A stretch of DNA of 64,000 bases, taken from contig CAZQFZ010000001.1 in assembly GCA_964592635.1 (NCBI GenBank), positions 11,719 through 75,718 of the forward strand, in the 5' to 3' direction. The stretch comes from VMCP01 sp964592635 (GTDB taxonomy: Bacteria; Bacteroidota; Bacteroidia; NS11-12g; UBA955). Below are positions 53,861 to 62,026 of this stretch, piece by piece (position 1 is the first letter of the stretch; each line of letters begins with the position of its first letter). The position numbers and the translations under genes were made by a program. The notes under the pieces are model-generated. The model did no database searches, had not been told where the DNA came from, and was given only the letters and a program-made list of their open reading frames with translations.

Positions 53861-54397
53861 ATGATTTTGTCGGACAAAAGAATACTCGAAGAAATCGAGA
53901 AAAAAACCATTATTATAGAGCCATATAATCGTAACGCATTGGGTAGCAATAGTTATGATGTGCATTTGGGTCCATATTTAGCGGTTTATGAATCCGATAT
54001 TTTGGATGCTCGTGTGCACAATACGATCCGACATTTTGAAATACCCGAAGAAGGTTTCGTTTTACAACCGGAAACCCTATATTTGGGAGTAACAGCGGAA
54101 TACACAGAAACCCATGCTCATGTGCCATTCTTAGAGGGAAAAAGTAGTACTGGACGTTTGGGAATAGATATTCATGCCACTGCGGGGAAAGGGGATGTGG
54201 GGTTTTGTGGAAATTGGACTTTAGAGATTTCAGTAAAAATGCCGGTACGCATTTATGCTGGTATGCCAATTGGACAATTAATTTATTTCCCCGTTGAAGG
54301 TGAAATATTGGTGCCATACAATTCCAAAGCCAATGCGAAATACAGCGGACAACCCAATCGCCCTGTAGAAAGTATGATGTGGAAGAATAAATTCTAA
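53861..54397 (+). CDS. dcd: dCTP deaminase
   Basis: Deaminates dCTP to dUTP for thymidylate synthesis; a trimeric enzyme of the dUTPase fold. The 178 residues start MILSDKRILEEIE, the family's usual opening. Motifs: ALGSNSYDVHLGPYL, PFLEGKSSTGRLGI, HATAGKGDVGFCGNWTLE with the catalytic Glu, and YSGQPNRPVES near the C-terminus. The stop codon overlaps the stop of the convergent YkgJ-type gene; the two frames share four bases, leaving no room for a terminator. Confidence 0.95.
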   Translation: MILSDKRILEEIEKKTIIIEPYNRNALGSNSYDVHLGPYLAVYESDILDARVHNTIRHFEIPEEGFVLQPETLYLGVTAEYTETHAHVPFLEGKSSTGRLGIDIHATAGKGDVGFCGNWTLEISVKMPVRIYAGMPIGQLIYFPVEGEILVPYNSKANAKYSGQPNRPVESMMWKNKF

Positions 54398-54864
54398 ATA
54401 GACATTAATTTTTTGGCTATTTCCACCACCGCAGGGCATATTTTTATGTTATGCGGAATCAAATGCAAATGTGTATGCATTTTCCGGTGATTGGTATGAG
54501 GAAATTCGCGACATGCTTTGGGGCGGTAATCGTAAACAGAACAATAGTTATCTATACCCAAAAATGGGCAAGGACTCGTTTTTAAAGCCCAAATGCCATC
54601 GGTATCCAAGAATAAATACCTTTCAATAAATTGTGCGGGCTTCAATTTCAAATAAGAGCTCAGTCGCTCTATATCTTTCTCGAAAAACATGGGAGAAGTG
54701 GTTTTGCAGCAATTCGCACAAGTTAAACAATCTATTTTTTCGAATGCCGATTCGTGCCAATCTTGGAATTGTTCATCTAAGTTTTTGGGCGGTCGGAGCT
54801 TTAACTGTTTGATGGCCGCTTTTAGTTCTTTTTCTGGCAGTTTTTCAAGTTGAATACTGTGCAT
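54394..54864 (-). CDS. YkgJ-type zinc/iron-chelating cysteine-cluster protein
   Basis: A 156-residue protein of the YkgJ/CxxCxxCC family. Eight or nine conserved cysteines are visible: CLTCANCC (about 46-53), SPCPFLGIDNYCSVYDYRPKAC-type spacing (about 97-118) and a late ICP. The family is thought to bind a metal or Fe-S centre; no reaction is established. It lies 63 nt downstream of the pseudouridine synthase on the same strand and converges on dcd with overlapping stops. Confidence 0.85.
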   Translation of the reverse strand: MHSIQLEKLPEKELKAAIKQLKLRPPKNLDEQFQDWHESAFEKIDCLTCANCCKTTSPMFFEKDIERLSSYLKLKPAQFIERYLFLDTDGIWALKTSPCPFLGIDNYCSVYDYRPKACREFPHTNHRKMHTHLHLIPHNIKICPAVVEIAKKLMSI

Positions 54865-54927
54865 TGGAAACTGTATTTTAACTTAATACTTCGGTAATCA
54901 TTGGATAACTTCAAATTGCTACATACT

Positions 54928-55884
54928 TCAAGAAATGTCGTACTTATTCAATAACTTCAGGAATACGGAGAAGTCTTTAGGATATTCCGCCTCAAAAGAA
55001 CACAGTTCACCATTGAGATCTTCAAACTCAACTTCACGGGCATGCAATGCAAATCGAGGCATCAAAACGGTGTCTTCACCTGAAAATTTTCGTTTGATTA
55101 AACTTAATTTAGGAATTTGACTACCGTAAAGCAAATCGCCGGCAATTTTTGCATTTTGAGAGGCAAGATGAACACGAATTTGGTGTAAGCGACCGGTTCG
55201 TGGTTGACATTCAATTAGGGTGAAATGATTGAAATTCTGTAAGGTATTGAATAATGTTTGTGCGGATTTTCCGTTTTGCTTATCGATTCTTATTTTAAGG
55301 ACATTTTCAGTATTAATGGGTAAATCTACCCAAAGTTCATGGAACCGCACTTTCCCATCTACGATAGCATGATATAATTTTTTTACTCGTCGCTTTTCAA
55401 ACTGTATGGAAATATGCCTATAGGCATCGGCATTTTTAGCAATAATCAAACAACCTGAAGTTTCACGGTCAAGTCGATGGCAAAGAATGGCATCTTCCCA
55501 TTTTTTCTTTGCCCACTCAATAACGGATTCTGCCGTATATTTTCCTCTTTCAGGCAAACTCGGAATATATGGTGGTTTATTGATTACCAACCAATTGTCG
55601 GTTTCATGAATAATTTGAATGGATTGAATTTTAGGAGAATCTTTTCTTTGTGTGGAACGAGAATTGAGGTGGGATCTTTCGGCTTTTTCTACCGGTTTAA
55701 GTCCCCCGATATTTTTTGAATTGTCGTTGTTCAGTGAGTGGAATTGCAATTTATCCACCATTTCATTGGCTGAAAACTCAGAGCTTCCAGAAAGAAATGC
55801 TTTTAGAGTAGCAGCATCCCAGGAGCTGTAATCGTCGTTAAAGTCATCGTTTAACTCTTCATCAAAGTGGTGTTCTTTGGGCAT
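54928..55884 (-). CDS. RluA-family RNA pseudouridine synthase
   Basis: Isomerises uridine to pseudouridine in rRNA or tRNA. The catalytic core (about 88-318) contains WLVINKPPYIPSLPERG, the motif HRLDRETSG with catalytic Asp139, KLYHAIVDG and the RTGRLHQIRVHL motif. The N-terminal 85 residues are an acidic, then Ser/Asn/Lys-rich extension with no S4 domain. The target position cannot be told. Immediately upstream of the start lie tandem 50-bp repeats. Confidence 0.92.
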   Translation of the reverse strand: MPKEHHFDEELNDDFNDDYSSWDAATLKAFLSGSSEFSANEMVDKLQFHSLNNDNSKNIGGLKPVEKAERSHLNSRSTQRKDSPKIQSIQIIHETDNWLVINKPPYIPSLPERGKYTAESVIEWAKKKWEDAILCHRLDRETSGCLIIAKNADAYRHISIQFEKRRVKKLYHAIVDGKVRFHELWVDLPINTENVLKIRIDKQNGKSAQTLFNTLQNFNHFTLIECQPRTGRLHQIRVHLASQNAKIAGDLLYGSQIPKLSLIKRKFSGEDTVLMPRFALHAREVEFEDLNGELCSFEAEYPKDFSVFLKLLNKYDIS

Positions 55885-55904
55885 ACTGGTTTCGGTTGGG
55901 GTTT

Positions 55905-56072
55905 TGTGGAATTGTTGGAATGGTGTGGTTGATGGTGGTTATGTATTATTGGAATGTGGAATTGTTGGAATGGTGTGGTTGATGGTGGTTATGTATTATT
56001 GGAATGTGGAATTGTTGTAGTTGATGGTGGTTATGTATTATTGGAATGTGGAATTGTTGGAATGGTGTGGTT
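55905..56072. repeat. 50-bp tandem repeat, three and a half copies
   Basis: TGTGGAATTG begins units at 55905, 55955, 56005 and 56047. Units 1 and 2 are 50 bp; unit 3 has lost 8 bp in its middle (42 bp); the fourth stops after about 26 bp. The unit is G/T-rich on the plus strand (TGGTGTGGTTGATGGTGG). It fills the gap between the pseudouridine synthase start and the 3' end of the exonuclease gene. Confidence 0.94.
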
Positions 56073-56110
56073 TTTATTACAGAGTAGGATAAAAATGGTT
56101 TTTGTTGAAA

Positions 56111-56878
56111 TTATTGGTTCATCAAACTCAAACGAATTCGGGTAAGTACTTTTTTTGTTTGCAGTGGAAAATCGCCATCCATCATCCAATTGTAGTAACT
56201 GGGTTCCGTTTTGAGAACATCAACCACAGGTTTCCCTTTATGCTTCCCAAAATTGAAAACGGCAACCTTTTTTTCGTTGTAAACAAATCGGCCGGCTAAA
56301 TCCACTAATGTGTCTTGACCACTGAATTGATTCAACCCGTTAATATCATTGGGCAAATCGGTATATTTCTCCAATTGAGCTTTTATAATTTGCCAAGTAG
56401 CAACAGTGTCAGCCTCTGCTGAATGTGCGTTTTCTAGTGTTTGATTGCAATAAAACTTATATGCTGCCGCCAAATTTCTAGGTTCTTTGACGTGAAAAAT
56501 ACGTTGAGCGTCTATGAATTTTCGATTTTCAATATCAAAATCAACTCCGGCTCTGTAAAATTCCTCTACCAAAAGTGGGAAGTCGAATTTATTGGAATTG
56601 AATCCCCCGAAATCACAGTTTTGTATAAAAATATTGATTTCGTTTGCAAGATCTTTGAAAGTGGGTTTGTCTGCAACATCGGCATCGTAAATCCCATGAA
56701 CCGCGCTGGCTGCTTTTGGAATCGGAATGGTTGGATTCACTCTGTATGTTCTCAATTCTTCATCTTGATTTGGGAATACTTTTAACAAACTTATTTCAAC
56801 AATTCGGTCGTTGGTAATATGAACTCCTGTAGTTTCTAAATCGAAAATAACTAAAGGTCTGTTGAGTTTTAATTTCAT
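56111..56878 (-). CDS. DnaQ-type DEDDh 3'-5' exonuclease with ExoX-like C-terminal domain
   Basis: The start is taken at the ATG at 56878 (256 residues), because the longer frame to 57085 runs into trmD and adds sequence unlike the family. Exo I is VIFDLETTG (D13, E15), Exo II includes FNSNKFDFPLL and Exo III is HSAEADTVAT (His and Asp of DEDDh). After a linker, the C-terminus (about 205-250) holds FNFGKHKGKPV and PSYYNWMM, the small domain found at the end of exodeoxyribonuclease X and in DUF3820 proteins. Probably a DNA repair or RNA-trimming exonuclease, not necessarily the Pol III proofreader. It follows trmD by 85 nt. Confidence 0.9.
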   Translation of the reverse strand: MKLKLNRPLVIFDLETTGVHITNDRIVEISLLKVFPNQDEELRTYRVNPTIPIPKAASAVHGIYDADVADKPTFKDLANEINIFIQNCDFGGFNSNKFDFPLLVEEFYRAGVDFDIENRKFIDAQRIFHVKEPRNLAAAYKFYCNQTLENAHSAEADTVATWQIIKAQLEKYTDLPNDINGLNQFSGQDTLVDLAGRFVYNEKKVAVFNFGKHKGKPVVDVLKTEPSYYNWMMDGDFPLQTKKVLTRIRLSLMNQ

Positions 56879-56963
56879 AGTTGAATTTTGGGGATTGGTT
56901 ATGGTTATCGTTGTTTGAGTTGATTTTGTTTTGGGATTATATTTGATTTCTGATGGCTGAATT

Positions 56964-57653
56964 TCAATCGTAAAATTCTTCGTCAAGTAAATCGGGACGC
57001 AACAATCTGGTGCGATCCAAAGATTGTTCCAATCGCCATTCTTCAATTTTACCGTGATTTCCGCTGAGTAGAATTTCAGGCACATTCAAGTTTTTGAATT
57101 CGGTAGGCCGCGTGTATAATGGAGGGGCCAGTAAATGATCTTGGAATGAATCATTTAATGCAGATTCTTCATTGCCAATAACTCCTGGAATTAAGCGTAC
57201 AATGGCATCAGCAATGGCTGCAGCTGCAATTTCACCGCCGCTTAAAACAAAATCCCCGAGTGAAATTTCATGGGTAATATAGAGTTCACGGATTCGGTGA
57301 TCGATGCCTTTGTAATGACCACAAAGTATCAAGATATTCCCAGCTAAAGAAATCTGATTGGCCGTTTTTTGGTCGAACTTTTTACCGTCTGGAGTGGTAT
57401 AAATTATATAATCGTAATTGCGTTCGGATTGAAGTTGCTCAATACAATTTGAAATAGGTTCTGCCATTAATACCATTCCAGCTCCACCACCAAAAGGATA
57501 ATCGTCAATTTGACGATATTTCCCTAAACCATAATCATGCAAGTTATGGATATGAATTTCTGCTAGTCCTTTTTCTTGAGCTTTTTTGGGGATGCTAAAA
57601 TTGAGTGGACTAAAGAGTAATTCTGGTACTGCGGAGATGATATCAATTCTCAT
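56964..57653 (-). CDS. trmD: tRNA (guanine37-N1)-methyltransferase TrmD
   Basis: Methylates G37 next to the anticodon, preventing +1 frameshifts. The 229 residues begin MRIDIISAVPELL at the ATG 57653; the frame extends upstream but only inside rimM. The SPOUT knot is seen in DDYPFGGGAGMVL, ILCGHYKGIDHRIRE and FVLSGGEIAAAAIADAI. The start overlaps the end of rimM by 11 nt, so the two are translationally coupled. The order rpsP-rimM-trmD is conserved, though the usual rplS does not follow. Confidence 0.97.
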   Translation of the reverse strand: MRIDIISAVPELLFSPLNFSIPKKAQEKGLAEIHIHNLHDYGLGKYRQIDDYPFGGGAGMVLMAEPISNCIEQLQSERNYDYIIYTTPDGKKFDQKTANQISLAGNILILCGHYKGIDHRIRELYITHEISLGDFVLSGGEIAAAAIADAIVRLIPGVIGNEESALNDSFQDHLLAPPLYTRPTEFKNLNVPEILLSGNHGKIEEWRLEQSLDRTRLLRPDLLDEEFYD

Positions 57654-58155
57654 GATTGTCGGGATCGATAATACCTTCTGGTAGATCCACCGACAAAGTT
57701 CGCAAATTCTCATCGATATTCACTATCCACTCTTCTACAAATGGCATTAAAAAGTTGCGATTATCGCAAGAAACAGTGAACATGAGTTGCCCGGGAAAAT
57801 TTTGGATCTCGGTGATGGTTCCGATGTTCTGATTTTGGTTAATTACTTGAAATCCGATCAATTGAATAGGGGAATTTTGAAATTCGACATCTGCTTCATC
57901 AAGGCCTACAGCGGAGCCAATGAGTTCTTGAGCTTGCTCTTCGGTGTCGATATGTTTAAGTTTTACAATTTCTCCGGTAGAATTCATGGATTCAATGAGA
58001 AAGGGGACCCCTTTTTCGTTGATAATAACGAACAGGTAGTCCCCTTCATCTGGGATAAGATCATCATCATCCCAAAGTATGTTTAAACTGCCTTTATAAC
58101 CGTGTTTGGAGGTGATTTTACCCAAATATGTAATTTGGGGAGGCAGAATATTCAT
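57643..58155 (-). CDS. rimM: Ribosome maturation factor RimM
   Basis: Assists assembly of the 30S head domain around S19. The 170 residues have the RimM N-terminal barrel (YLGKITSKHGYKGSLNI, DYLFVIINEKGVPFLIES, IDTEEQAQELIGSAVGL) and the PRC-barrel C-terminus (QNIGTITEIQNFPGQLMF, LMPFVEEWIVNID). It begins 5 nt after rpsP and overlaps trmD by 11 nt, as in the classic operon. Confidence 0.95.
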   Translation of the reverse strand: MNILPPQITYLGKITSKHGYKGSLNILWDDDDLIPDEGDYLFVIINEKGVPFLIESMNSTGEIVKLKHIDTEEQAQELIGSAVGLDEADVEFQNSPIQLIGFQVINQNQNIGTITEIQNFPGQLMFTVSCDNRNFLMPFVEEWIVNIDENLRTLSVDLPEGIIDPDNHEN

Positions 58156-58160
58156 GATTA

Positions 58161-58721
58161 TTATTCTTCGGAAGTAGTAGCTTCTTCAGCTGCACTTTCA
58201 GCAGTTTCTTCAGAAGCGGTTTCTTCAGCACCTTCTTCTGTTGCAGATTCAGCAGCGATTGCATCAGCAGCTTTTGCTGCGATACGTGCAGCGATGTCTT
58301 CTTTGCGCTTAGTTTCAGCAAGTAAAGCTTCAGCTCTTTTCTTAGAAGCGGCATCGGATAAACCGTCGCGTTTAGCTTGGATACGAGCTTCTTTTTCTGA
58401 TAACCATTGGTTGAAACGCTTATCGGCTTCTTCTTGGGTGATTGCGCCTTTACGAACACCTACTTGTAAATGTTTTTTGTAGCTAGCACCTTTATAGGAT
58501 AGGATGGCAGCAGCAGTATCTGTAGGTTGTGCACCATTCAATAACCACTCAGTTGCGCGCTCCAAATTTAAATCGATGGTAGCAGGATTGGTGATAGGGT
58601 TGTAAGTTCCTAATTTTTCGATGAAACGACCGTCTCTTGGTGAACGAGAGTCAGCCACTACGATGTGGTAGAATGCTCTTTTCTTTCTACCTTGTCTTTG
58701 TAATCTAATTTTGGTTGCCAT
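58161..58721 (-). CDS. rpsP: 30S ribosomal protein bS16 with long acidic/alanine-rich tail
   Basis: Small-subunit protein bS16. Residues 1-80 are the core (MATKIRLQRQGRKKRAFY, VADSRSPRDGRFIEKLGTYNP, EWLLNGAQPTDTAAAIL). Residues 81-186 are a charged helix (KEARIQAKRDGL, KRAEALLAETKRKEDIAAR) followed by an Ala/Glu/Ser run ending EEATTSEE. Tails of this sort are common in Bacteroidota S16. First gene of rpsP-rimM-trmD, with a likely promoter 62-69 nt upstream. Confidence 0.97.
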   Translation of the reverse strand: MATKIRLQRQGRKKRAFYHIVVADSRSPRDGRFIEKLGTYNPITNPATIDLNLERATEWLLNGAQPTDTAAAILSYKGASYKKHLQVGVRKGAITQEEADKRFNQWLSEKEARIQAKRDGLSDAASKKRAEALLAETKRKEDIAARIAAKAADAIAAESATEEGAEETASEETAESAAEEATTSEE

Positions 58722-58782
58722 AATTTTCTCTTTCTACATTTTTCATCCTAACCCGTAGGACGTTTTTTTGTTAAATGGGTTG

Positions 58783-58790
58783 CAAACATA
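58783..58790 (-). promoter_or_regulatory. TAnnTTTG element of rpsP-rimM-trmD
   Basis: TATGTTTG on the minus strand, 61 nt upstream of the rpsP ATG, with a TTG 22 nt further up (58813-58815). The untranslated leader of roughly 55 nt is unlike the short leaders elsewhere in the window and could host ribosomal-protein feedback. Confidence 0.5.
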
Positions 58791-58993
58791 GTGAAATATT
58801 TTCAAATTCACACAAGTTATTCGGGACTTTTGCGGTAGAATTTACCAATAATTTGGTATATGCTATTATTTGTAACTACCTAATTTCGGAACCTAATTGG
58901 TTTCAGTATTTGGAAAGTACGAACGAGTATCCCCCGAAAGAAAAATATTAATTCAGGATGAATATCCGCAAACAATAATAACTTCCTTCAACA

Positions 58994-59833
58994 ATGAATA
59001 CAACTACACACAACTATTTTATTAACAACAGATTATGGATATTTAAATATGTGAATGGGGTATTGGCAGCAATGATGTGGCTGTTTTTTCTGAATCTCTC
59101 TTCATGTACAAAGGATATAAAGCAACAATTGGAATCAAAATCGTTGGTAAAAACTATAGAATCTTATTCCACTACGGGTGAATTAACTGGCCGAACACGA
59201 ATTTTCTACAACTCAAATAACTACGAAACATTAAGGTTGACATATACGGTTGACCCAAGCACCAATGTGGAAACTCCATCATCAAAATTGGAGATCCGAA
59301 TTTCTAATGATACGGTGTATAGATTGTTTTATTTGTATAAAACCAATGTATCGGATTATGTACTTAATTCTGCGAATGCCTATTTGCAGGATGCAAACGG
59401 TTTTACGCAAAAACAACTTCGATTAACAGTATCTTCCCCCAATTTGATGCCAATTATTTCGACTTCAACATTCATCAGAACGGTCATCAATAAAGACAAA
59501 GTGGAGTATGTTCAGTCATCCAGCCGAAAATTTGTTGTTGATAAATCCCAAAAAACGGTAACTACCATAAATTACATTGCCTCAGTAGAGGCAAATAGAA
59601 CCACAAATTATTACGATTGTTTTGATGGTCCGAGCTTTGAGAAGCTGCCTACATCTTATAATTTCCAGAAAGAATTTGGCAAAGGATTACTTGTGTTGAA
59701 ACGGGAAGTATTTGAAGACTTCGAGAATCCAGCAAATAACTTTGAGAAGAACTCAGTAATTTCTAAAGATAGTGAAGGTCGTGTTTCTGAGGTTGTATTA
59801 TCCACAGGAGCCAGGAACAAGTATTTTTATTGA
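58994..59833 (+). CDS. Predicted lipoprotein, unknown family
   Basis: A 279-residue protein. A long N-terminus of about 20 polar residues precedes a hydrophobic segment and the lipobox-like LNLSSC (Cys about 38), so it is probably a lipoprotein with an unusual leader, or the true start lies further in (a second Met at about 27). The rest is beta-rich and Ser/Thr/Asn-rich, without known motifs (YSTTGELTGRTRIFYNS, VNYYDCFDG-like NYYDCFDG). It reads like the SusE- or YD-like parse-free lipoproteins common in the phylum. It opens the plus-strand cassette that ends with a two-component system, 166 nt before the first barrel gene. Confidence 0.65.
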   Translation: MNTTTHNYFINNRLWIFKYVNGVLAAMMWLFFLNLSSCTKDIKQQLESKSLVKTIESYSTTGELTGRTRIFYNSNNYETLRLTYTVDPSTNVETPSSKLEIRISNDTVYRLFYLYKTNVSDYVLNSANAYLQDANGFTQKQLRLTVSSPNLMPIISTSTFIRTVINKDKVEYVQSSSRKFVVDKSQKTVTTINYIASVEANRTTNYYDCFDGPSFEKLPTSYNFQKEFGKGLLVLKREVFEDFENPANNFEKNSVISKDSEGRVSEVVLSTGARNKYFY

Positions 59834-59999
59834 TGCAGCAGGATGATGAAATTACAGCGTCAAAACAGACAAAAGTGGGCGGCATGTTTGAATTTAATCG
59901 GTGAAGTAAATGGTATTCTGATTAGACTATCAGCTTCAACAGTAAATCGATGGCGGTGTACCCCATAAACAATTTATAAAAATAGAAAAGAAATTCAAT

Positions 60000-60677
60000 A
60001 TGAAAAATCAATTAAAAATTACGTGTGCAGTTGCTTTGACTTTATTATTCAGCGTTAAAGTAAGTGGACAATGGGCTGGGTCTTCTTCGGGAGGAGAAAT
60101 TCAACAATCAAACAATAAAAAGACAGGTGTGGCGGATGAAAAATCATCGAAATTTAAATTCTATGTAGGATATGGGATCGGGGGATATACGAGTTCAATT
60201 GTTAATTCATCAGAATTTATCAAAACGGGAAATGAAATAGACGTTTACAATCCTAAAGTTACACAGGGTGCGTCATTTAATATCGGGCTTTTGAAACGAA
60301 CTAAGTCAAATCCGAAGCTAAGTGCTGGAATAGAATTTGGAGGGTCGGCACATTTCAAAGAGCAGGTGTACACTTACAGTTCAAGTTGGTCCACTACACC
60401 ATCCGAGAGTACTGCTTATATAGATGCGGCACATTTTGGCCTAGGTATGCCTTTGCGATATACTTTTTATGATGATAAAGATGTAGAATTGTACTTGCAA
60501 GGGGTTGTGGGCTATGGGATTTTATACGCGGATAGTGATGAACATTTTGCGTATTATGAAACACTTTCGAAAGGTGTTTTTTACGGAGGAGGTTCTATTG
60601 GGGTGAAATTTTTAGCTCTTTATGGTGAGTTGGGATATAATTCCACTGGTTTTTTAAGATTTGGTTTGGCATTTTAA
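60000..60677 (+). CDS. Outer membrane beta-barrel protein, paralog 1 (QWAGSSS type)
   Basis: A 225-residue protein. The signal peptide ends at KVSGQ and the mature chain starts WAGSSSGG. After a polar linker to about residue 48 the chain forms eight or so amphipathic strands (FKFYVGYGIGGYTSSIV, LSAGIEFGGSAHF, HFGLGMPLRYTFYDD, VELYLQGVVGYGI, VFYGGGSIGVKF, LYGELGYNSTGFLRFGLAF) and ends with Phe, the BAM signal. It is clearly related to the protein at 62027, with the same mature N-terminus and strand order. Function unknown. Confidence 0.8.
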   Translation: MKNQLKITCAVALTLLFSVKVSGQWAGSSSGGEIQQSNNKKTGVADEKSSKFKFYVGYGIGGYTSSIVNSSEFIKTGNEIDVYNPKVTQGASFNIGLLKRTKSNPKLSAGIEFGGSAHFKEQVYTYSSSWSTTPSESTAYIDAAHFGLGMPLRYTFYDDKDVELYLQGVVGYGILYADSDEHFAYYETLSKGVFYGGGSIGVKFLALYGELGYNSTGFLRFGLAF

Positions 60678-60864
60678 ATCAATCACTTTATCCAAGTTAA
60701 AAACAAAAAAGTAGAATCGCAGCGTTTTCTCTTTTTTGAAGCTAACTGGTTTCGAAAATGCGATCGAACGGTGAATAAATAAGTGGGTAATTTATGTTGC
60801 CAATTACTTTAATTTATACCAAAGATTACCAAAATTTAGGTATATGGGTTAAAGAAGAGGTTTA

Positions 60865-60872
60865 TAATTTTG
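60865..60872 (+). promoter_or_regulatory. TAnnTTTG element of the TolB-like lipoprotein gene
   Basis: TAATTTTG ends 4 nt before the ATG at 60877, predicting a leaderless mRNA. Confidence 0.55.
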
Positions 60873-60876
60873 AAAC

Positions 60877-61968
60877 ATGACAATTTTGAAAAAATCTGCA
60901 GTGAAGCTGGGCTTGGTTGCAACCGCTTTAACGGCTTCAGTTTTTAGTTTTGAATCTTGTAATTTATTGAACCAAGGCGTTTCATATTCTCAGGATATCT
61001 TCACGAACTTAACAGCTCCGGAAGAAGGGGGGGTTAATTTTACACAGTTAACAAAAGAAAGTGATATTGTGCAAGGTCCTGGTTACTCATTGACAACAGA
61101 AGCTATTCAAAACGGTAATGAAATCGTAAAATCAGAGGTATTAATGTGGAACACCGCTACATTCTTGTCTATTTCACCCGATGGTAAGAGTTTTACGTTT
61201 TTAGGTAACAATAACAATTCGAATAACTTGTACATTCGTTCAACAGAAGGGGGTGCATCAGCAATTCAACGTACATTCAGAAACTATGTATTCGATTTCG
61301 CATATTCACCTGATGGTCGTTTTCTGACCTTCTCTGATCGAGTTGGTGTAGGTACTGCAGAGAACTACAATATCTATCAAATCGAGGTGTCTAAAGGTAA
61401 CGCAGTTCGTCAGATTGCTGCTACAGACGCAAGTGAATTGAATCCAGTATATTCTAATGATGCTAAAATGTTGTTTTACTCAAAATCTTCTGGAAGTGGG
61501 TATTCTTTGTGGAGCATTGATTTGGAGTCGGGTTTACAAACACAGTACTCTGAAGGATTCAATCCTTGTTTTGTACCGGGTAAAAATTCAAAAGAACTAT
61601 TTGTAACAAGAAGTGCAAAAAATTCTCAAAGAACAGAAATTTGGAAAATTGACTTGGAGGCTGGTTCTGAAACTCAAGTAATTACAGATAACAGAAGATC
61701 ATTCTCTAGCCCGAAGGTAAGTCCTAATGGAAAATATTTAATGGTTTCAGGAGCAACGCCAAAATCAAATGCTCGTCCTATGAACTTGGATTTGTATTTG
61801 TTCAGAGTAGATGGAACAGGCGAAACACAGTTAACATTCCACCCTGGTGCTGATGCTTCTGCTGTATGGGCTCCATCTGGAAAAGAGATTTATTTTATTA
61901 GTACTCGTGGTAGTGCTACCAACAAATACAATGTTTGGAGAATGAATGTAGAACAGTTCTTGAACTAA
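60877..61968 (+). CDS. TolB-like beta-propeller lipoprotein (PD40 repeats)
   Basis: A 363-residue lipoprotein: signal peptide with lipobox SFESC (Cys 28). Residues 90-360 form a beta-propeller of WD40-like PD40 repeats (FLSISPDGKSFTFLG, FAYSPDGRFLTFSDR, LNPVYSNDAKMLFYSKS, SPKVSPNGKYLMVSGA, DASAVWAPSGKEIYFIS). The repeats resemble TolB and the propeller of dipeptidyl peptidases, but no protease domain follows. It stands between two paralogous barrel genes, so I infer a periplasmic or outer-membrane partner for them. Codon choice suggests good expression. Confidence 0.85.
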   Translation: MTILKKSAVKLGLVATALTASVFSFESCNLLNQGVSYSQDIFTNLTAPEEGGVNFTQLTKESDIVQGPGYSLTTEAIQNGNEIVKSEVLMWNTATFLSISPDGKSFTFLGNNNNSNNLYIRSTEGGASAIQRTFRNYVFDFAYSPDGRFLTFSDRVGVGTAENYNIYQIEVSKGNAVRQIAATDASELNPVYSNDAKMLFYSKSSGSGYSLWSIDLESGLQTQYSEGFNPCFVPGKNSKELFVTRSAKNSQRTEIWKIDLEAGSETQVITDNRRSFSSPKVSPNGKYLMVSGATPKSNARPMNLDLYLFRVDGTGETQLTFHPGADASAVWAPSGKEIYFISTRGSATNKYNVWRMNVEQFLN

Positions 61969-62026
61969 TTTCTTCAAATTCAAACAAAAAAATTATACCA
62001 TCCATAAAACCAACAAATAATCAATC

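Noticed and set aside
55954..56145. Short plus-strand gene rich in Trp, Cys and Gly
   Set aside because: It is only the translation of the 50-bp DNA repeat, whose period is not a multiple of three; no start signal or similarity.
56879..57085. Longer N-terminus for the DnaQ-type exonuclease
   Set aside because: The extra 69 residues overlap trmD, show no family similarity, and the protein begins normally at the ATG at 56878.
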